From positions 222,464 through 286,463 of the forward strand of contig CAVRDP010000024.1 of the NCBI GenBank assembly GCA_963719885.1: a stretch of DNA of 64,000 nucleotides, written 5' to 3'. The translations under genes and the position numbers were made by a program. This stretch comes from JANXQG01 sp963719885 (GTDB lineage: Bacteria > Planctomycetota > Planctomycetia > Pirellulales > Thermoguttaceae). The notes under the pieces were generated by a model. It was not told the DNA's origin. It did no database searches and saw only the letters and a program-made list of their open reading frames with translations. Shown here piece by piece: positions 40,446 to 50,346 of the stretch (position 1 is the stretch's first letter; each line of letters starts with the position of its first letter).

Positions 40446-43400
40446 TTTCTCCGTATCACCGGCGACTGATTTGCGAGGTGCTCGAAGCACGGACGTTGCT
40501 GTCGGTCGGCCTTGCACAGGTTGGTGTCGCCGCGGGCGGCCAAGCCGGCAGCGCGGCTCAGCACCAAACGCTGGCCGACCTGCCCGCTGCGGAACAGCAG
40601 GCCATCTCTTCGGCAATCGGGCAGGACCAATCGGCGTACCATGCGGCGCCCGCGATGGCCGGTGTGAGTCTGGCCAACCCGGCCAACGGCTTCACCGCCC
40701 AATTGCAGGCGGGGACCTTGTGGGTTTCCGCCGGCCCGGACACCTGGGACATGTCGCTCGTGGGGCTGGGCTACGGTGGGGCCGTGCAGCCGGTGGGGAG
40801 AACTCGGATCACAACCAGCAGCAATCGAGTGGACTGCGACTATGGAACCATCGACGAGTGGTACATCAACGGTCCGGGTGGATTGGAGCAGGGCTTTACC
40901 GTGGCGCCGCTGCCCCAGTCCGAGGCCGGCGGATTGCTGATGATTGAGTTGGCCTTGGGCGGCGACTTGACGGGCACGGTGAACGCAGCCGGAGACGGAC
41001 TCGCCTTGAGCCGGCCGGCCGGCTCGCCCGTGCTGGGTTACACCGGGCTGGTGGCCTGCGACGCCACGGGGAAGACGCTGCCCGCCTCATTGGAAGTGCG
41101 GGCCGATGGCGGCCACCAGGAGTTGTGGATCTGCGTCAATGACGCCGGAGCCCAGGGCCCGATCACCATCGATCCGCTGGTCCAGGCGGCCGAGCTCACG
41201 GCGTCCGATGGCGCGGCGGGCGACGGTTTCGGCGGGGCGGTTTCCATCAGCGGCAGCACGCTGGTCGTGGGAGCGGACCAGGCCACGGTTAACGGCAACT
41301 CCGGCCAGGGTGCGGCCTACGTGTTCACGGAGTCCGGCTCCGCTTGGACCGAGGCGGCCAAGCTCACGGCGTCCGATGGCGCGGCGGGCGACGGTTTCGG
41401 CAGCGCGGTTTCCGTCAGCGGCAGCACGGTGGTGGTAGGAGCGGACCAGGCCACGGTCGACGGCAACGAAGACCAGGGCGCGGTCTACGTGTTCACGGAG
41501 CCCGACACCGGTTGGACTAGCATGACCCAGACAGCCAAGCTCACGGCGTCCGATGGCGCGGTGGGCGACGGTTTTGGCGACTCGGTTTCCGTCTGCCGCA
41601 ACGCGTTGGTCGTGGGAGCGGACCAGGCCATGGTTAACGGCAACGACGGCCAGGGTGCGGCCTACGTGTTTACCGGGTCCGGCTCCGCTTGGACCCAAGC
41701 CGCCAAGCTCACCGCGTCCGATGGCGCGGCGGGCGACGGTTTTGGCGACTCGGTTTCCGTCTACCGCAACGCGCTGGTAGTGGGAGCGGACCAGGCCATG
41801 GTTAACGGCAACGCCGGCCAGGGTGCGGCCTACGTGCTTACCGGGTCCGGCTCCGCTTGGACCCAAGCCGCCAAGCTCACCGCGTCCGATGGCGCGGCGG
41901 GCGACGGTTTTGGCGACTCGGTTTCGATCAGCGGAGTTTCGGTCGTGGTGGGAGCGGACCAGGCCACCGTGGGCGGCAACGCCGGCCAGGGTGCAGCGTA
42001 CGTGTTTACGAAGCCTGGCACCGGTTGGGCCAGTATGACCGAGACTGGCGAGCTCACCGCCTCCGATGGCGCGGCGGGCGATAGTTTCGGCAGCGCGGTT
42101 TCGATCAGCGGCGATACGGTGCTGGTCGGAGCGGACCAAGCCACGGTCGGTGGCAACTCCGGCCAGGGCGCGGCCTACGTGTTTACGATGCCCGGCACCG
42201 GTTGGGCCAGCATGACCGAGACCGCCAAGCTCATCGCCGCCGATGGCGCGGCAGGCGATACTTTCGGCAGCGCGGTTTCGGTCGGCGGCAACACGCTGCT
42301 GGCCGGCGCGGACGAGGCCACGGTCGGCGGCAACGCCGGCCAGGGTGCGGCCTACGTGTTTGCGCCGCCGCCGCTGACGGTGACGGGAGTCTCGTCGACA
42401 CAGCCGGCTGGAGACTACGGGGCAGGGACGGTGATCCCGATCGTGATAACCTTCAGCGAACCAGTTACGGTAACGGGAACGCCGCAACTGACGCTCGACG
42501 ATGGCGGAGTGGCCGATTACGCCAACGGTAGCGGCGCCTCGACGCTAACGTTCAACTACACGGTTGCGATGGGAGACAACACTTCCGACCTGGATTATGC
42601 TTCCACCGCCGCCCTGGCGCTCAACGGGGGAAGCATCCAAGATTCCGCCGGCAATGCGGCCGTGTTGACCCTGCCGGCCCTCGGCACGGACGGCCTGACG
42701 ACTGCGAACATTGTGATTGATACCAACTCGCCGCGAGTGACAACCCAGCCGGCCAACCAGGGGGTTGCGGCTGGAAACACGGCAACCTTCACCGCCGCGG
42801 CCAGCGGCAATCCAACTCCCAGCGTGCAGTGGGAGGTGACCACCGACGGCGGGACGACGTACAACGCCATTCCGGGAGCGACCTCGACCACCTACAGCTT
42901 CGCGGCCAGCGCCGCGGACCAAGGCAACCAGTATGAAGCCGTCTTCAACAACGGCTTTGGCACGCCGGCAACCAGCATGCCGGCCACGTTGACGGTGGCA
43001 ACCATGGGAAGAACGCTCTTGGCCCGTGAGACTTTTGCGTCAGATGTCACGCCCGCATCACCGGGCGCCTTTGGAACAGTTGCTGCCGGATCGTTTGTGG
43101 GTGGCGACAGACTGGGCGGTCCACAATATGTAGCCAATGGACCCATGATTTCCGGCTGCGTGGCGGCGCCAACGATAGTGGAAGAGGCGGCTGGCTATAC
43201 GAACCTCGCCGCGTATTGGACTCCTGCGAATTTTGGTCTAAGTGGGTTCAACGCCAATGAAATCGGTGGTTGGTTCCGATTCTCTGGCGGGTTTACCTAC
43301 TCACAGCCTACTACAGTATTCAGTCTTTCCAGCACCCCTAATAACTGGAACGCAAACCTTATCCTGGCCAATTCATCAAACCCAGGAGACTACAGTCTTG

Positions 43401-46400
43401 GCATCGGCGGGGATGTTTGGATACCTACAACGTCCATCAACATCCCTGTCGATGCCTGGGTATGGATTTCCGTTGTTTGGACGGCTACGGGGAATGCCAG
43501 TAACGGATTTCAATTGCAATTCTCTGCCACGCCGGCGAACGGAACGACGACAATTTCTGGACCCTACTCGCCTGCCGGGTATGGACAGATTACTCAAGCC
43601 GGCATCTATTGTATTGGTGGAGCTAATGAACCGGCGTGGTGCGGTCGTGTGGCGGACGTGCAACTTTCGGCTATTTCCGCCTTCTCGGATTGTGCCATAC
43701 CGCCCCTTGACGTGACGGCGCCGACCGACCCGCAACTCGTATGGCAAGTCGACGCTGCGAATGGCAACGATGCGAGTCCCAATGGTCCCTGGAAAACAAT
43801 CGCGGGGCTGGTCTCGCATTTGCTGGATCAAACGGTCCTCATGCGGTATCCGGCATGGGTTGATCCGAGTGGTAATTCAGCGATGTACGCTGATTTGCCG
43901 AACACAGCCAGCAAGGAGGCCTGGTGTCAAGCGTATCTTGCAGGACAACGTTTCGCAACGGGTGATATCGTTCAAATCCTAGCCGGGACTTATGCCGACA
44001 CCGCATTGATTACAGTCCCGGAAAGCGTGACCATTGAAGGTGTTGGCAATCCAACGCTCATGATCGACGTCCCGATTACCACGGCATGGACTCCGACTCC
44101 CGGATATCCCAATGTTTGGCAAACGCCACAGCCCTTCCAGGGTTGCATGGTCTACGAAGGTTCCGGCACCAGTCGTGCCTCGCTCAACCATTGCATTTTG
44201 ACAGATTCCACAGCCGCCTTGACTGCCGTAAGTAATCTTCCGGGCTCGTCATGGAGCTACGATCCGAATTACTTATACATTCATGCCCCAGATTCGGTAG
44301 ATCCTAACACCTTGACATGGGAATCTTCCACGGCACCGGCCGACGGCAGTGGTTTCGAGATTGGCGATACCGGGGTAGTGAGCTATCCATCGGGCGACGG
44401 TCTTGTTAAGGATATCACCGTTATCGGAGGGTGCGTAGATACGCCCTACAGCGGTGGCCTAGTAGCGGGTCAGCACTTCGGCTATGCATTCAACAACACG
44501 ATTGGCGTATACGACTCTTGCGTGTCAGAGGATTCGGGCAAACATGGGTTTTGTTACGCGGGCAACGGCTCTGACGGCGTCATTCTGACGGCCAATTGCA
44601 ATGCCAGCTTGAATCCATGCTTCACGGATGGGACGAGTGGTTTTGGGGTCGGTTTAGGATCGTGGTCGGCCTACGTCGATTATTCGGCAGGAATTCCGGC
44701 TGGTGCGGCCCCGAACATCGTTTCCTACTATTATGACTGCATAGCCGAGCCTCTTGTGCGAACGGTGCTTGTCACTCAAGGTGGATCCGATTCGGTTGCG
44801 CTTGCCAATGGTTCTGGAGCATACTACCGTCACAATAACGGGTCCGGCACGCAGTTTGCGCTCATGGCGTACATTGATTGCGGGCCAGGTTTCCCAACGG
44901 CATCGGCAACTTACCCGTTAGGTACGTCGATGACGCTTGCCGATGAGGTTTTGTCGGAGGTCGTTGTCACGACCCAGCCGGCCAGCCAGACGGCCAATGC
45001 GGGCGGCACGGCGACGTTTACGGCGGCAGCCAGCGGCTATCCCCCTCCTACCGTGCAGTGGGAAGTGAATTCCGGCAGCGGATTCACCGCTTTGTCCAAC
45101 GGTGGAGTCTATAGCGGCGTCACGACGGCGACGCTGACCATCACCGGGGCAACGGGCGATCTGAGCGGCTATCAGTACGAGGCGATCTTCACTAACAGCA
45201 TTAATTCGGTCATTACGACGGCGGCCACGTTGACGGTCGGCGGAAGCAGCAGCGGAATTGCCCTGGTAGCCCAAGCGAGTGCCATTGGGCAGAACGGCGG
45301 CCCGAACTCGGCAACCACCAGCCCCGTGAATACGGCTGAAGCCACGTGCATCATCCTCGCGGTGCAGAGTCAAGGTAACGTCGCAGTCAGCGACTCGTTT
45401 GGCAACACCTGGTCTCCGATACCGAACGCCTTGGCGCTATGGAGCCAATTTCAGATCGAGTTTTATTACTGTTTCCCCCCTGCAGCCGAGACCGGAGCCG
45501 GTGATACGTTTACCGTCTCGGGCGCAAACAATTATCTGGGCATCGCCATGCAGGCGTTTTCGGGAACGGGAACAGGAGTGCCGGAGAACGGTGCGGGTAA
45601 CGAGGGTGTGGCAGACCCTAGCATCGGCCAGGAATCGCAACCCGGCTCGATCACGCCCTCGGCCAGCGGCGCGTTGGTCGTCACGGCATGCGAGTTCGGC
45701 GGCACGGGAACGATTTCGGTTCCGGAGAGCTTCACGGGCACGCCCACGTCTGGGGACAGTGGCGGTGGTGTCAGCATGGCTATAGGCTACACGATTCAGA
45801 GTGCGCCCGCGGCGGAAAATCCCCTCTGGACCACTGCTGCCGGTGATAATGGAGTAAGGCTCTCGGTTATCGCCGACATATTGCCCGCCGCGCCGGCAAC
45901 CGTCGCCACCTTCGCCGATTGGAACTCGGACGGCGACGGCCCCTGGAACTCGGTGACCAACTGGAGCGATGGTCAGGGCGCGGGCGTGCCGGGCTTCAGC
46001 GGCGTTACCGGCGATCAGGCCAGCTTCAACGGAGCCGCCGGGCTCAATGCCGACCTCGGCAACTTCAGCCTCAGCATCGCCGGACTGACCTTTGGCCCCA
46101 ACGCACTGAACTACGACATCCAGAGTAGCGGCAGCGGCGCATTGCAACTGAACAACGGCAGCAGCAATGCCACAATTACGGTTTCGGCCGGCAACCAGAC
46201 GATCGCGGCGCCAGTCCAGTTGATCAGCAACACCGTAATCGACCCGGCGGCCTCGGCCACGCTCAACATCTCGGGAGCGATCGTCGGCAATACGGGCCAG
46301 TCGCTCTTGGTCGATGGCCAGGGGACCGTGGTCCTCAGTGGCGCCAACAGCTACACGGGCGGCACCACGATCTCCTCGGGCAAGCTCATCGTGACGAGTT

Positions 46401-46582
46401 CGTCGGCAATTGCGGCAGGCACAAGCCTGACAGTCGGCGCGGGTGGGACCTTCATCTTCGATCCATCCTCTGCCACTGCGTCCCACGACACGACTACGAT
46501 GGTTAGCGACACGAGTGGAACGACCGCGGCGCCGGCGACTGCAAACGTGGCTTCGTCGGGCCTGATGTTGTCTGGACGTTAG
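40442..46582 (+). CDS. Giant LEPR-type surface protein: FG-GAP array, Ig-like domains, PATR block
   Basis: The N-terminus LICEVLEARTLLS (residues 9-21) is the planctomycete LEPR-XLL motif, here with an Ala for the Pro. Seven FG-GAP-like repeats occupy about residues 250-645. An Ig-like/SwmB-type domain (VTGVSSTQPAGDYGAGTVIP) and an Ig domain (TTQPANQGVAAGNTATFTAA) follow. A lower-GC stretch (855-1500) has a lectin-like and a parallel-beta part (GTYADTALITVPESVTIEGV). After this come another Ig domain, a PATR block (LSGANSYTGGTTISSGKLIV) and a tail ending GLMLSGR. There is no PEP-CTERM signal. No frame break occurs in the 6.1 kb. It is coupled by ATGA to the glycosyltransferase upstream, so it is expressed with the polysaccharide. 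Role: adhesin or matrix protein, inferred. Confidence 0.85.
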   Translation: MISPYHRRLICEVLEARTLLSVGLAQVGVAAGGQAGSAAQHQTLADLPAAEQQAISSAIGQDQSAYHAAPAMAGVSLANPANGFTAQLQAGTLWVSAGPDTWDMSLVGLGYGGAVQPVGRTRITTSSNRVDCDYGTIDEWYINGPGGLEQGFTVAPLPQSEAGGLLMIELALGGDLTGTVNAAGDGLALSRPAGSPVLGYTGLVACDATGKTLPASLEVRADGGHQELWICVNDAGAQGPITIDPLVQAAELTASDGAAGDGFGGAVSISGSTLVVGADQATVNGNSGQGAAYVFTESGSAWTEAAKLTASDGAAGDGFGSAVSVSGSTVVVGADQATVDGNEDQGAVYVFTEPDTGWTSMTQTAKLTASDGAVGDGFGDSVSVCRNALVVGADQAMVNGNDGQGAAYVFTGSGSAWTQAAKLTASDGAAGDGFGDSVSVYRNALVVGADQAMVNGNAGQGAAYVLTGSGSAWTQAAKLTASDGAAGDGFGDSVSISGVSVVVGADQATVGGNAGQGAAYVFTKPGTGWASMTETGELTASDGAAGDSFGSAVSISGDTVLVGADQATVGGNSGQGAAYVFTMPGTGWASMTETAKLIAADGAAGDTFGSAVSVGGNTLLAGADEATVGGNAGQGAAYVFAPPPLTVTGVSSTQPAGDYGAGTVIPIVITFSEPVTVTGTPQLTLDDGGVADYANGSGASTLTFNYTVAMGDNTSDLDYASTAALALNGGSIQDSAGNAAVLTLPALGTDGLTTANIVIDTNSPRVTTQPANQGVAAGNTATFTAAASGNPTPSVQWEVTTDGGTTYNAIPGATSTTYSFAASAADQGNQYEAVFNNGFGTPATSMPATLTVATMGRTLLARETFASDVTPASPGAFGTVAAGSFVGGDRLGGPQYVANGPMISGCVAAPTIVEEAAGYTNLAAYWTPANFGLSGFNANEIGGWFRFSGGFTYSQPTTVFSLSSTPNNWNANLILANSSNPGDYSLGIGGDVWIPTTSINIPVDAWVWISVVWTATGNASNGFQLQFSATPANGTTTISGPYSPAGYGQITQAGIYCIGGANEPAWCGRVADVQLSAISAFSDCAIPPLDVTAPTDPQLVWQVDAANGNDASPNGPWKTIAGLVSHLLDQTVLMRYPAWVDPSGNSAMYADLPNTASKEAWCQAYLAGQRFATGDIVQILAGTYADTALITVPESVTIEGVGNPTLMIDVPITTAWTPTPGYPNVWQTPQPFQGCMVYEGSGTSRASLNHCILTDSTAALTAVSNLPGSSWSYDPNYLYIHAPDSVDPNTLTWESSTAPADGSGFEIGDTGVVSYPSGDGLVKDITVIGGCVDTPYSGGLVAGQHFGYAFNNTIGVYDSCVSEDSGKHGFCYAGNGSDGVILTANCNASLNPCFTDGTSGFGVGLGSWSAYVDYSAGIPAGAAPNIVSYYYDCIAEPLVRTVLVTQGGSDSVALANGSGAYYRHNNGSGTQFALMAYIDCGPGFPTASATYPLGTSMTLADEVLSEVVVTTQPASQTANAGGTATFTAAASGYPPPTVQWEVNSGSGFTALSNGGVYSGVTTATLTITGATGDLSGYQYEAIFTNSINSVITTAATLTVGGSSSGIALVAQASAIGQNGGPNSATTSPVNTAEATCIILAVQSQGNVAVSDSFGNTWSPIPNALALWSQFQIEFYYCFPPAAETGAGDTFTVSGANNYLGIAMQAFSGTGTGVPENGAGNEGVADPSIGQESQPGSITPSASGALVVTACEFGGTGTISVPESFTGTPTSGDSGGGVSMAIGYTIQSAPAAENPLWTTAAGDNGVRLSVIADILPAAPATVATFADWNSDGDGPWNSVTNWSDGQGAGVPGFSGVTGDQASFNGAAGLNADLGNFSLSIAGLTFGPNALNYDIQSSGSGALQLNNGSSNATITVSAGNQTIAAPVQLISNTVIDPAASATLNISGAIVGNTGQSLLVDGQGTVVLSGANSYTGGTTISSGKLIVTSSSAIAAGTSLTVGAGGTFIFDPSSATASHDTTTMVSDTSGTTAAPATANVASSGLMLSGR
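41195..42372 (+). repeat. Seven tandem FG-GAP-coding units of 168 or 177 bp
   Basis: Units begin at CTCACGGCGTCCGATGGCG or a variant at 41195, 41363, 41540, 41708, 41876, 42053 and 42230, so periods are 168, 177, 168, 168, 177 and 177 bp. The 9-bp difference is the GWxSM piece in the variable strand. The protein unit reads LTASDGAAGDGFG-AVS-SG-VVVGADQATV-GN-GQGAAYVF. DNA identity between units is high, pointing to recent expansion. Confidence 0.9.
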
Positions 46583-46896
46583 AACGGCGCGGGTCGGACC
46601 AAGGGGCCGGCGCTGTTGCCATCGCCGCAATCCGTCCCCTCTAGCCCGTCACGCACGTCTGCCGCGAATGGGATCGTCTGGTCGTCAATTGGCCAGAGGC
46701 TGTTTCAAGACCTGCTGCCCTCGCCCCCAGCTCCTCGCTCGGCGCCGCGCAGGGGTCGGCGGGTGAGGCGTATTATGTTGGAGATCTGGCGTGGCTGGCG
46801 CAGACTGCAAGCAGTTCGGATCGTTCGGACGAGCATCCTAAGAAGGTTCGGGCGATCCTGGCTTTAGAGGCCGTGTTTGCCCAACACGGCCGATGA
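46583..46896 (+). pseudogene. Out-of-frame tail of the giant surface protein
   Basis: After the TAG stop at 46580-46582 one frame, from about 46650 to the TGA at 46894-46896, reads REWDRLVVNWPEAVSRPAAL, then SAGEAYYVGDLAWLAQTASS and AILALEAVFAQHGR. An acidic/alanine tail ending in a D/E-AVFA-type sequence is common at the C-terminus of LEPR-type planctomycete proteins. I infer that the gene originally ended here, and that the stop and a frame change separate the tail; a sequence error is equally possible. A separate gene is unlikely, since no start or RBS fits. Confidence 0.45.
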
Positions 46897-46966
46897 TCGG
46901 CGATCTCTCCCCGCTTTGCTGGATAGCCGAAAGAGTTCTTCCCAATAGGTCGTTCAAATCAAGCAA

Positions 46967-47688
46967 ATGAGCTTCAGCGCATTTCTCTATCGCCGGCTTT
47001 GCCGGTTTGTGACCTGCGAGCTCAACCTTCCCTCCGGAGGCCGATTGGCGCTGCGAACGAAATACGACGTGGCCAGTTGCAGCGACGTCTTCTGTCACCC
47101 GTTCTACTGGACGTCGTTATCCATGCTTACACGCCGCCGGACCATGTAGTTGACTGCGGGGCCTGTTGCGGTCACTTCAGTATTCTCGCGGACGTCTTCC
47201 TCAAGAGTCGATTTGGAAGCGCCGAAACAAAATTCACGCTTATTGAAGCTAACCCGCTGGCCGTCCCGGTACTGAAACGCAATCTCGCTGACACGGGACT
47301 GCTTGAAAGGGCGCGGGTCATACACTCTATCCTTGGAACCAAGTCCACGTCACCAGCGTCCTTATGGGTCGACCGTCGCAATTGGCTGTCTGCTTCGATA
47401 AACCCCTTCCCCGGCGCAAGGCAGTTTCGTGTTGCGACCGGTGATTTGGCGTCACTCACCGACAATGAATCGGTGGGAGTGCTTAAGATCGATATCGAAG
47501 GTGCGGAGCATCAACTCATTGAATCGGAGCAGGAAGTCTTTCGCCGTACGACGATGGTCCTGGCGGAACTGCATGGTTCGACTCACGAGAAAGAGGGATT
47601 CATCGCGAAATGCAAGGGGTTAGGTTTACATATCCTAGGAACGCCGTTTCAGCATGCCGGCCATGTCTTGGCCGCATTTGTTCGCTAG
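46967..47688 (+). CDS. FkbM-family methyltransferase (one frame break)
   Basis: SAM-binding motif HVVDCGACCGHFSILADVFL, then KFTLIEANPLAVPVLKRNL and VLKIDIEGAEHQLIESEQEV (the FkbM D-EGAE mark) are clear. The N-terminus MSFSAFLYRRLCRFVTCELN to YDVASCSDVFCHPFYW lies in another frame, which gives way near 47110 to DVVIHAYTPPDHVV. With one base restored the protein has about 240 residues. FkbM enzymes O-methylate sugars in polysaccharide loci, which suits the surroundings. It overlaps the polymerase gene by 35 bases. Confidence 0.83.
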
Positions 47689-49036
47689 AATTCAGCGGAT
47701 TGGTCTGGTCAACATTGTGATTCCTTTTAGTTTCTGGACGTGGTGGTATCTGACCATAATCGTCTGCTGCTATCCGCTGCTGCGGGCCTGGAAAAAACCG
47801 GAAGAGGTGCTCGGATTCCCGGTGATTGGGACCTTGATGTGGCTGTACATGTACGTTTATCTGTCCTACAAGATCGTGACAGCGCATCCCGGTCTGTTTT
47901 CCGGCTCCGTGCTGACGATCGCGCAATTCCTGCCGTGTGTCTGTTTCGTGTGCTTCCTGGCGGGCTGGTACCTGAATCTGGGACGGCGGCCAAAGAAGAA
48001 TCCCACGGCGGTGGGCTATAGTCTGCCTAGATTATGGGGTTGGGGAATCGCTTTCCTGGTCGTGGGAGACGCCTCCTGGCATTCCTTTCGTAGTTCAGGG
48101 GCCGCCTTCGCCGATTCATCCGCTTATTGGTACTTGCTTTTCAATGTCGCCTATTCCGGAATTGCTCTGTGCGTCGCCGTCTTGACGCTAAAACGAAAGA
48201 TCGTGGAGACCACGGGCCTCATTATTTTCGGAGTATTGGCATGCCTTCTAGTCGGACCATTCTTAGTGACTGCCCGTCGCGGTCCGACATTCACCGCAAT
48301 CATCGCCGTGGGCTTCAGTTATCTCTTGGTGCGGCCGTCTTCGCTGAAGTTGTGGAAAGTTGCCGGAACGCTCGCTGCAGCAGGTTTCTTGATGATAGCC
48401 CTCGTGCATGCCCGCAAGTACCTAGGTGGTGGGCAGTCATTCCATACCGCGATCCAGGCAGGCGCTAGCGACGCGATGAGCGAGACTCGATCGACTGAAA
48501 CGCTTGACAATGAGTTTGTCAACCATGCCGTGATGATCGAGGCGAACCTGGAGACGGGCATGTATCAATACGGCACGGTCCACCTGGCCATGCTCATGCA
48601 TTGGGTGCCGCGGGCATTCTGGCATGGAAAGCCGACAAGGAGCGAGGGGCTTTACCCCGCGGCAACGCTCCACTTCAACCCTGGCTTCTACACCAACCTG
48701 CATCACGGCGGGGCCTGGACCCCCGTAGCCGATAGCTTCAACAACTACTGGTGGTATTGTCCGATATTTTGGTACCTTATCGGCTGGGGCGCGGTCGCTT
48801 TGTACAAGATGGCGGTCTGGCGGGACCAATTGAACTGGAAAATGCACTACCTGGCGGTTCTCATGTCCTCGCACTGGTTCTTTGCCCAGTGCATGACCGA
48901 GGCACTCGTGCCGTTCATGTTCTACCAAGCGGCCTTCTGGCTCGCATTCCGCTTCAGCCGTACAGCGGAGGCAGGTATCGGCACGCAAAGAGCCGTGTCA
49001 CAGGGACCACAATCGATCCCGGGGAGGCGATCGTGA
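47654..49036 (+). CDS. Wzy-like O-antigen/exopolysaccharide polymerase
   Basis: This is an all-helical protein of 460 residues with about ten to eleven membrane segments and one large outside loop (about residues 265-370) that carries charged and aromatic motifs (NHAVMIEANLETGMYQYGTV; GLYPAATLHFNPGFYTNLHH). The loop, and its place between flippase and glycosyltransferase genes, are typical of Wzy or EpsG-like polymerases, which are otherwise too diverse to name by sequence. The start at 47654 lies inside the FkbM gene. The stop overlaps the next start (TGATG at 49034-49038). Confidence 0.75.
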   Translation: MPAMSWPHLFARIQRIGLVNIVIPFSFWTWWYLTIIVCCYPLLRAWKKPEEVLGFPVIGTLMWLYMYVYLSYKIVTAHPGLFSGSVLTIAQFLPCVCFVCFLAGWYLNLGRRPKKNPTAVGYSLPRLWGWGIAFLVVGDASWHSFRSSGAAFADSSAYWYLLFNVAYSGIALCVAVLTLKRKIVETTGLIIFGVLACLLVGPFLVTARRGPTFTAIIAVGFSYLLVRPSSLKLWKVAGTLAAAGFLMIALVHARKYLGGGQSFHTAIQAGASDAMSETRSTETLDNEFVNHAVMIEANLETGMYQYGTVHLAMLMHWVPRAFWHGKPTRSEGLYPAATLHFNPGFYTNLHHGGAWTPVADSFNNYWWYCPIFWYLIGWGAVALYKMAVWRDQLNWKMHYLAVLMSSHWFFAQCMTEALVPFMFYQAAFWLAFRFSRTAEAGIGTQRAVSQGPQSIPGRRS

Positions 49037-50346
49037 TGGGAGGAATCGATCGTTCGCCGTCGCGGAGCACCGCAGGGAACCGTCGCTTCGTGGTCGCGCT
49101 GCTTCGCGCACGGATGCACTACGCCGTGCCACGCATCTTGAACGAAGCGGGTTGCCTGGAGCGGTTGTTCACCGACTCCTGCGCTGTCAAAGGCCTGTCG
49201 CAGTACTTGACGTTGCTTCCCCACCGCTCGCAACCCGCCGCGATTCGCCGTCTGCTGGCACGCGTTCCGACGGGCATTCCCGCCAGCCGGATTGCGTCTT
49301 TCGAATGGTTGGGATGGCGGTATGCCATGAAGCGGGCGCGGGTCTCGCAGGGCGCCGGGATGACGTCGGTCTTTCTTTGGGTAAATCGTGCCTTTGGGGA
49401 CCTCGTCTGTCGTAGCGACTGGGGCGAGGCCAGCGCGGTGTTTACTTTCAATACCGCCGGACTGGAAGTCCTCCGCCTCGCTCGATCGCGAGGCCATCAG
49501 GCCGTGATGGAACAAACCATTCGCCGGGGGTAGTGGAAAGGCTGCTTGCGGAGGAGCGGAAGGCGTTTCCCGGTTGGGAACACGAAGTCCAAGACTGCCT
49601 TCTCGATGCCTGGCACAAACGGGAGGAAGAAGAATGGCAGTTGGCGAATACCATTGTCTGTGGTTCCGATTTCGTGAGGGACAGTATCGGAGCATGCGGA
49701 GGACCAGTCGAACGATGCGTAACGGTTCCGTATGGAGTCGATACGCCGCCAGCGATTACTCAACGGGCGTGCCATGGCGGCAAATTACGGGTCCTGATGT
49801 GCGGGACGGTGTGTCTCCGGAAGGGAGTGCCATACCTCGTGGAGGCCGCAAAGGCCATGAAAGGACGTATCGAGTTTCGGATTGCCGGCCCGTCGGCCGT
49901 CGTTGCCGAGACGCATCGGGAGATCGAAAGACACGTCGCGTTGCTCGGCGCGGTGCCGCGGAGCCAGATGGCAGAGCACTATCAATGGGCCGATGTCTTC
50001 GTATTGCCGTCGATATGCGAGGGTTCCGCCACGGTGGTCTATGAGGCGCTTGGGCATGGGCTTCCCGTGGTCACGACGCCCAATGCCGGGTCCGTGGTGC
50101 GGGACGGCGTTGAGGGTTTCGTCGTACGCATCAGGGACGTTGCGGCCATAATCCAAAGTCTGGATCGATTGTCGGATCCGCAGTTGCGGTCCGAAATGTC
50201 GCAGAGGGGCGCGCCAGAGATCATTGGAGTACACCGTCCAGCGCTACCAAGAGCGTCTCTTGCAGGTCTTGACGCCCGGAGCGCCTTTTCCGAATCTGCC
50301 AACGGCAACTGCCGGACGATGCAATGTGGGGGGCATCCGTTCATGA
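49036..50346 (+). CDS. Family 4 glycosyltransferase (two frame breaks)
   Basis: The first frame runs MGGIDRSPSRSTAGNRRFVV to RGHQAVMEQTIRRG. A break near 49530 in a run of five G leads to VVERLLAEERKAFPGWEHEV, then IVCGSDFVRDSI, VTVPYGVD, LRVLMCGTVCLRKGVPYLVE and LPSICEGSATVVYEALGHGL (Glu-X7-Glu donor site). A second break near 50208, in GGGGCGCGCCAG, gives RQRSLEYTVQRYQERLLQVL and a stop at 50344-50346 that overlaps the next start (ATGA). The two breaks conceal one complete GT4 of about 435 residues. Confidence 0.85.
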
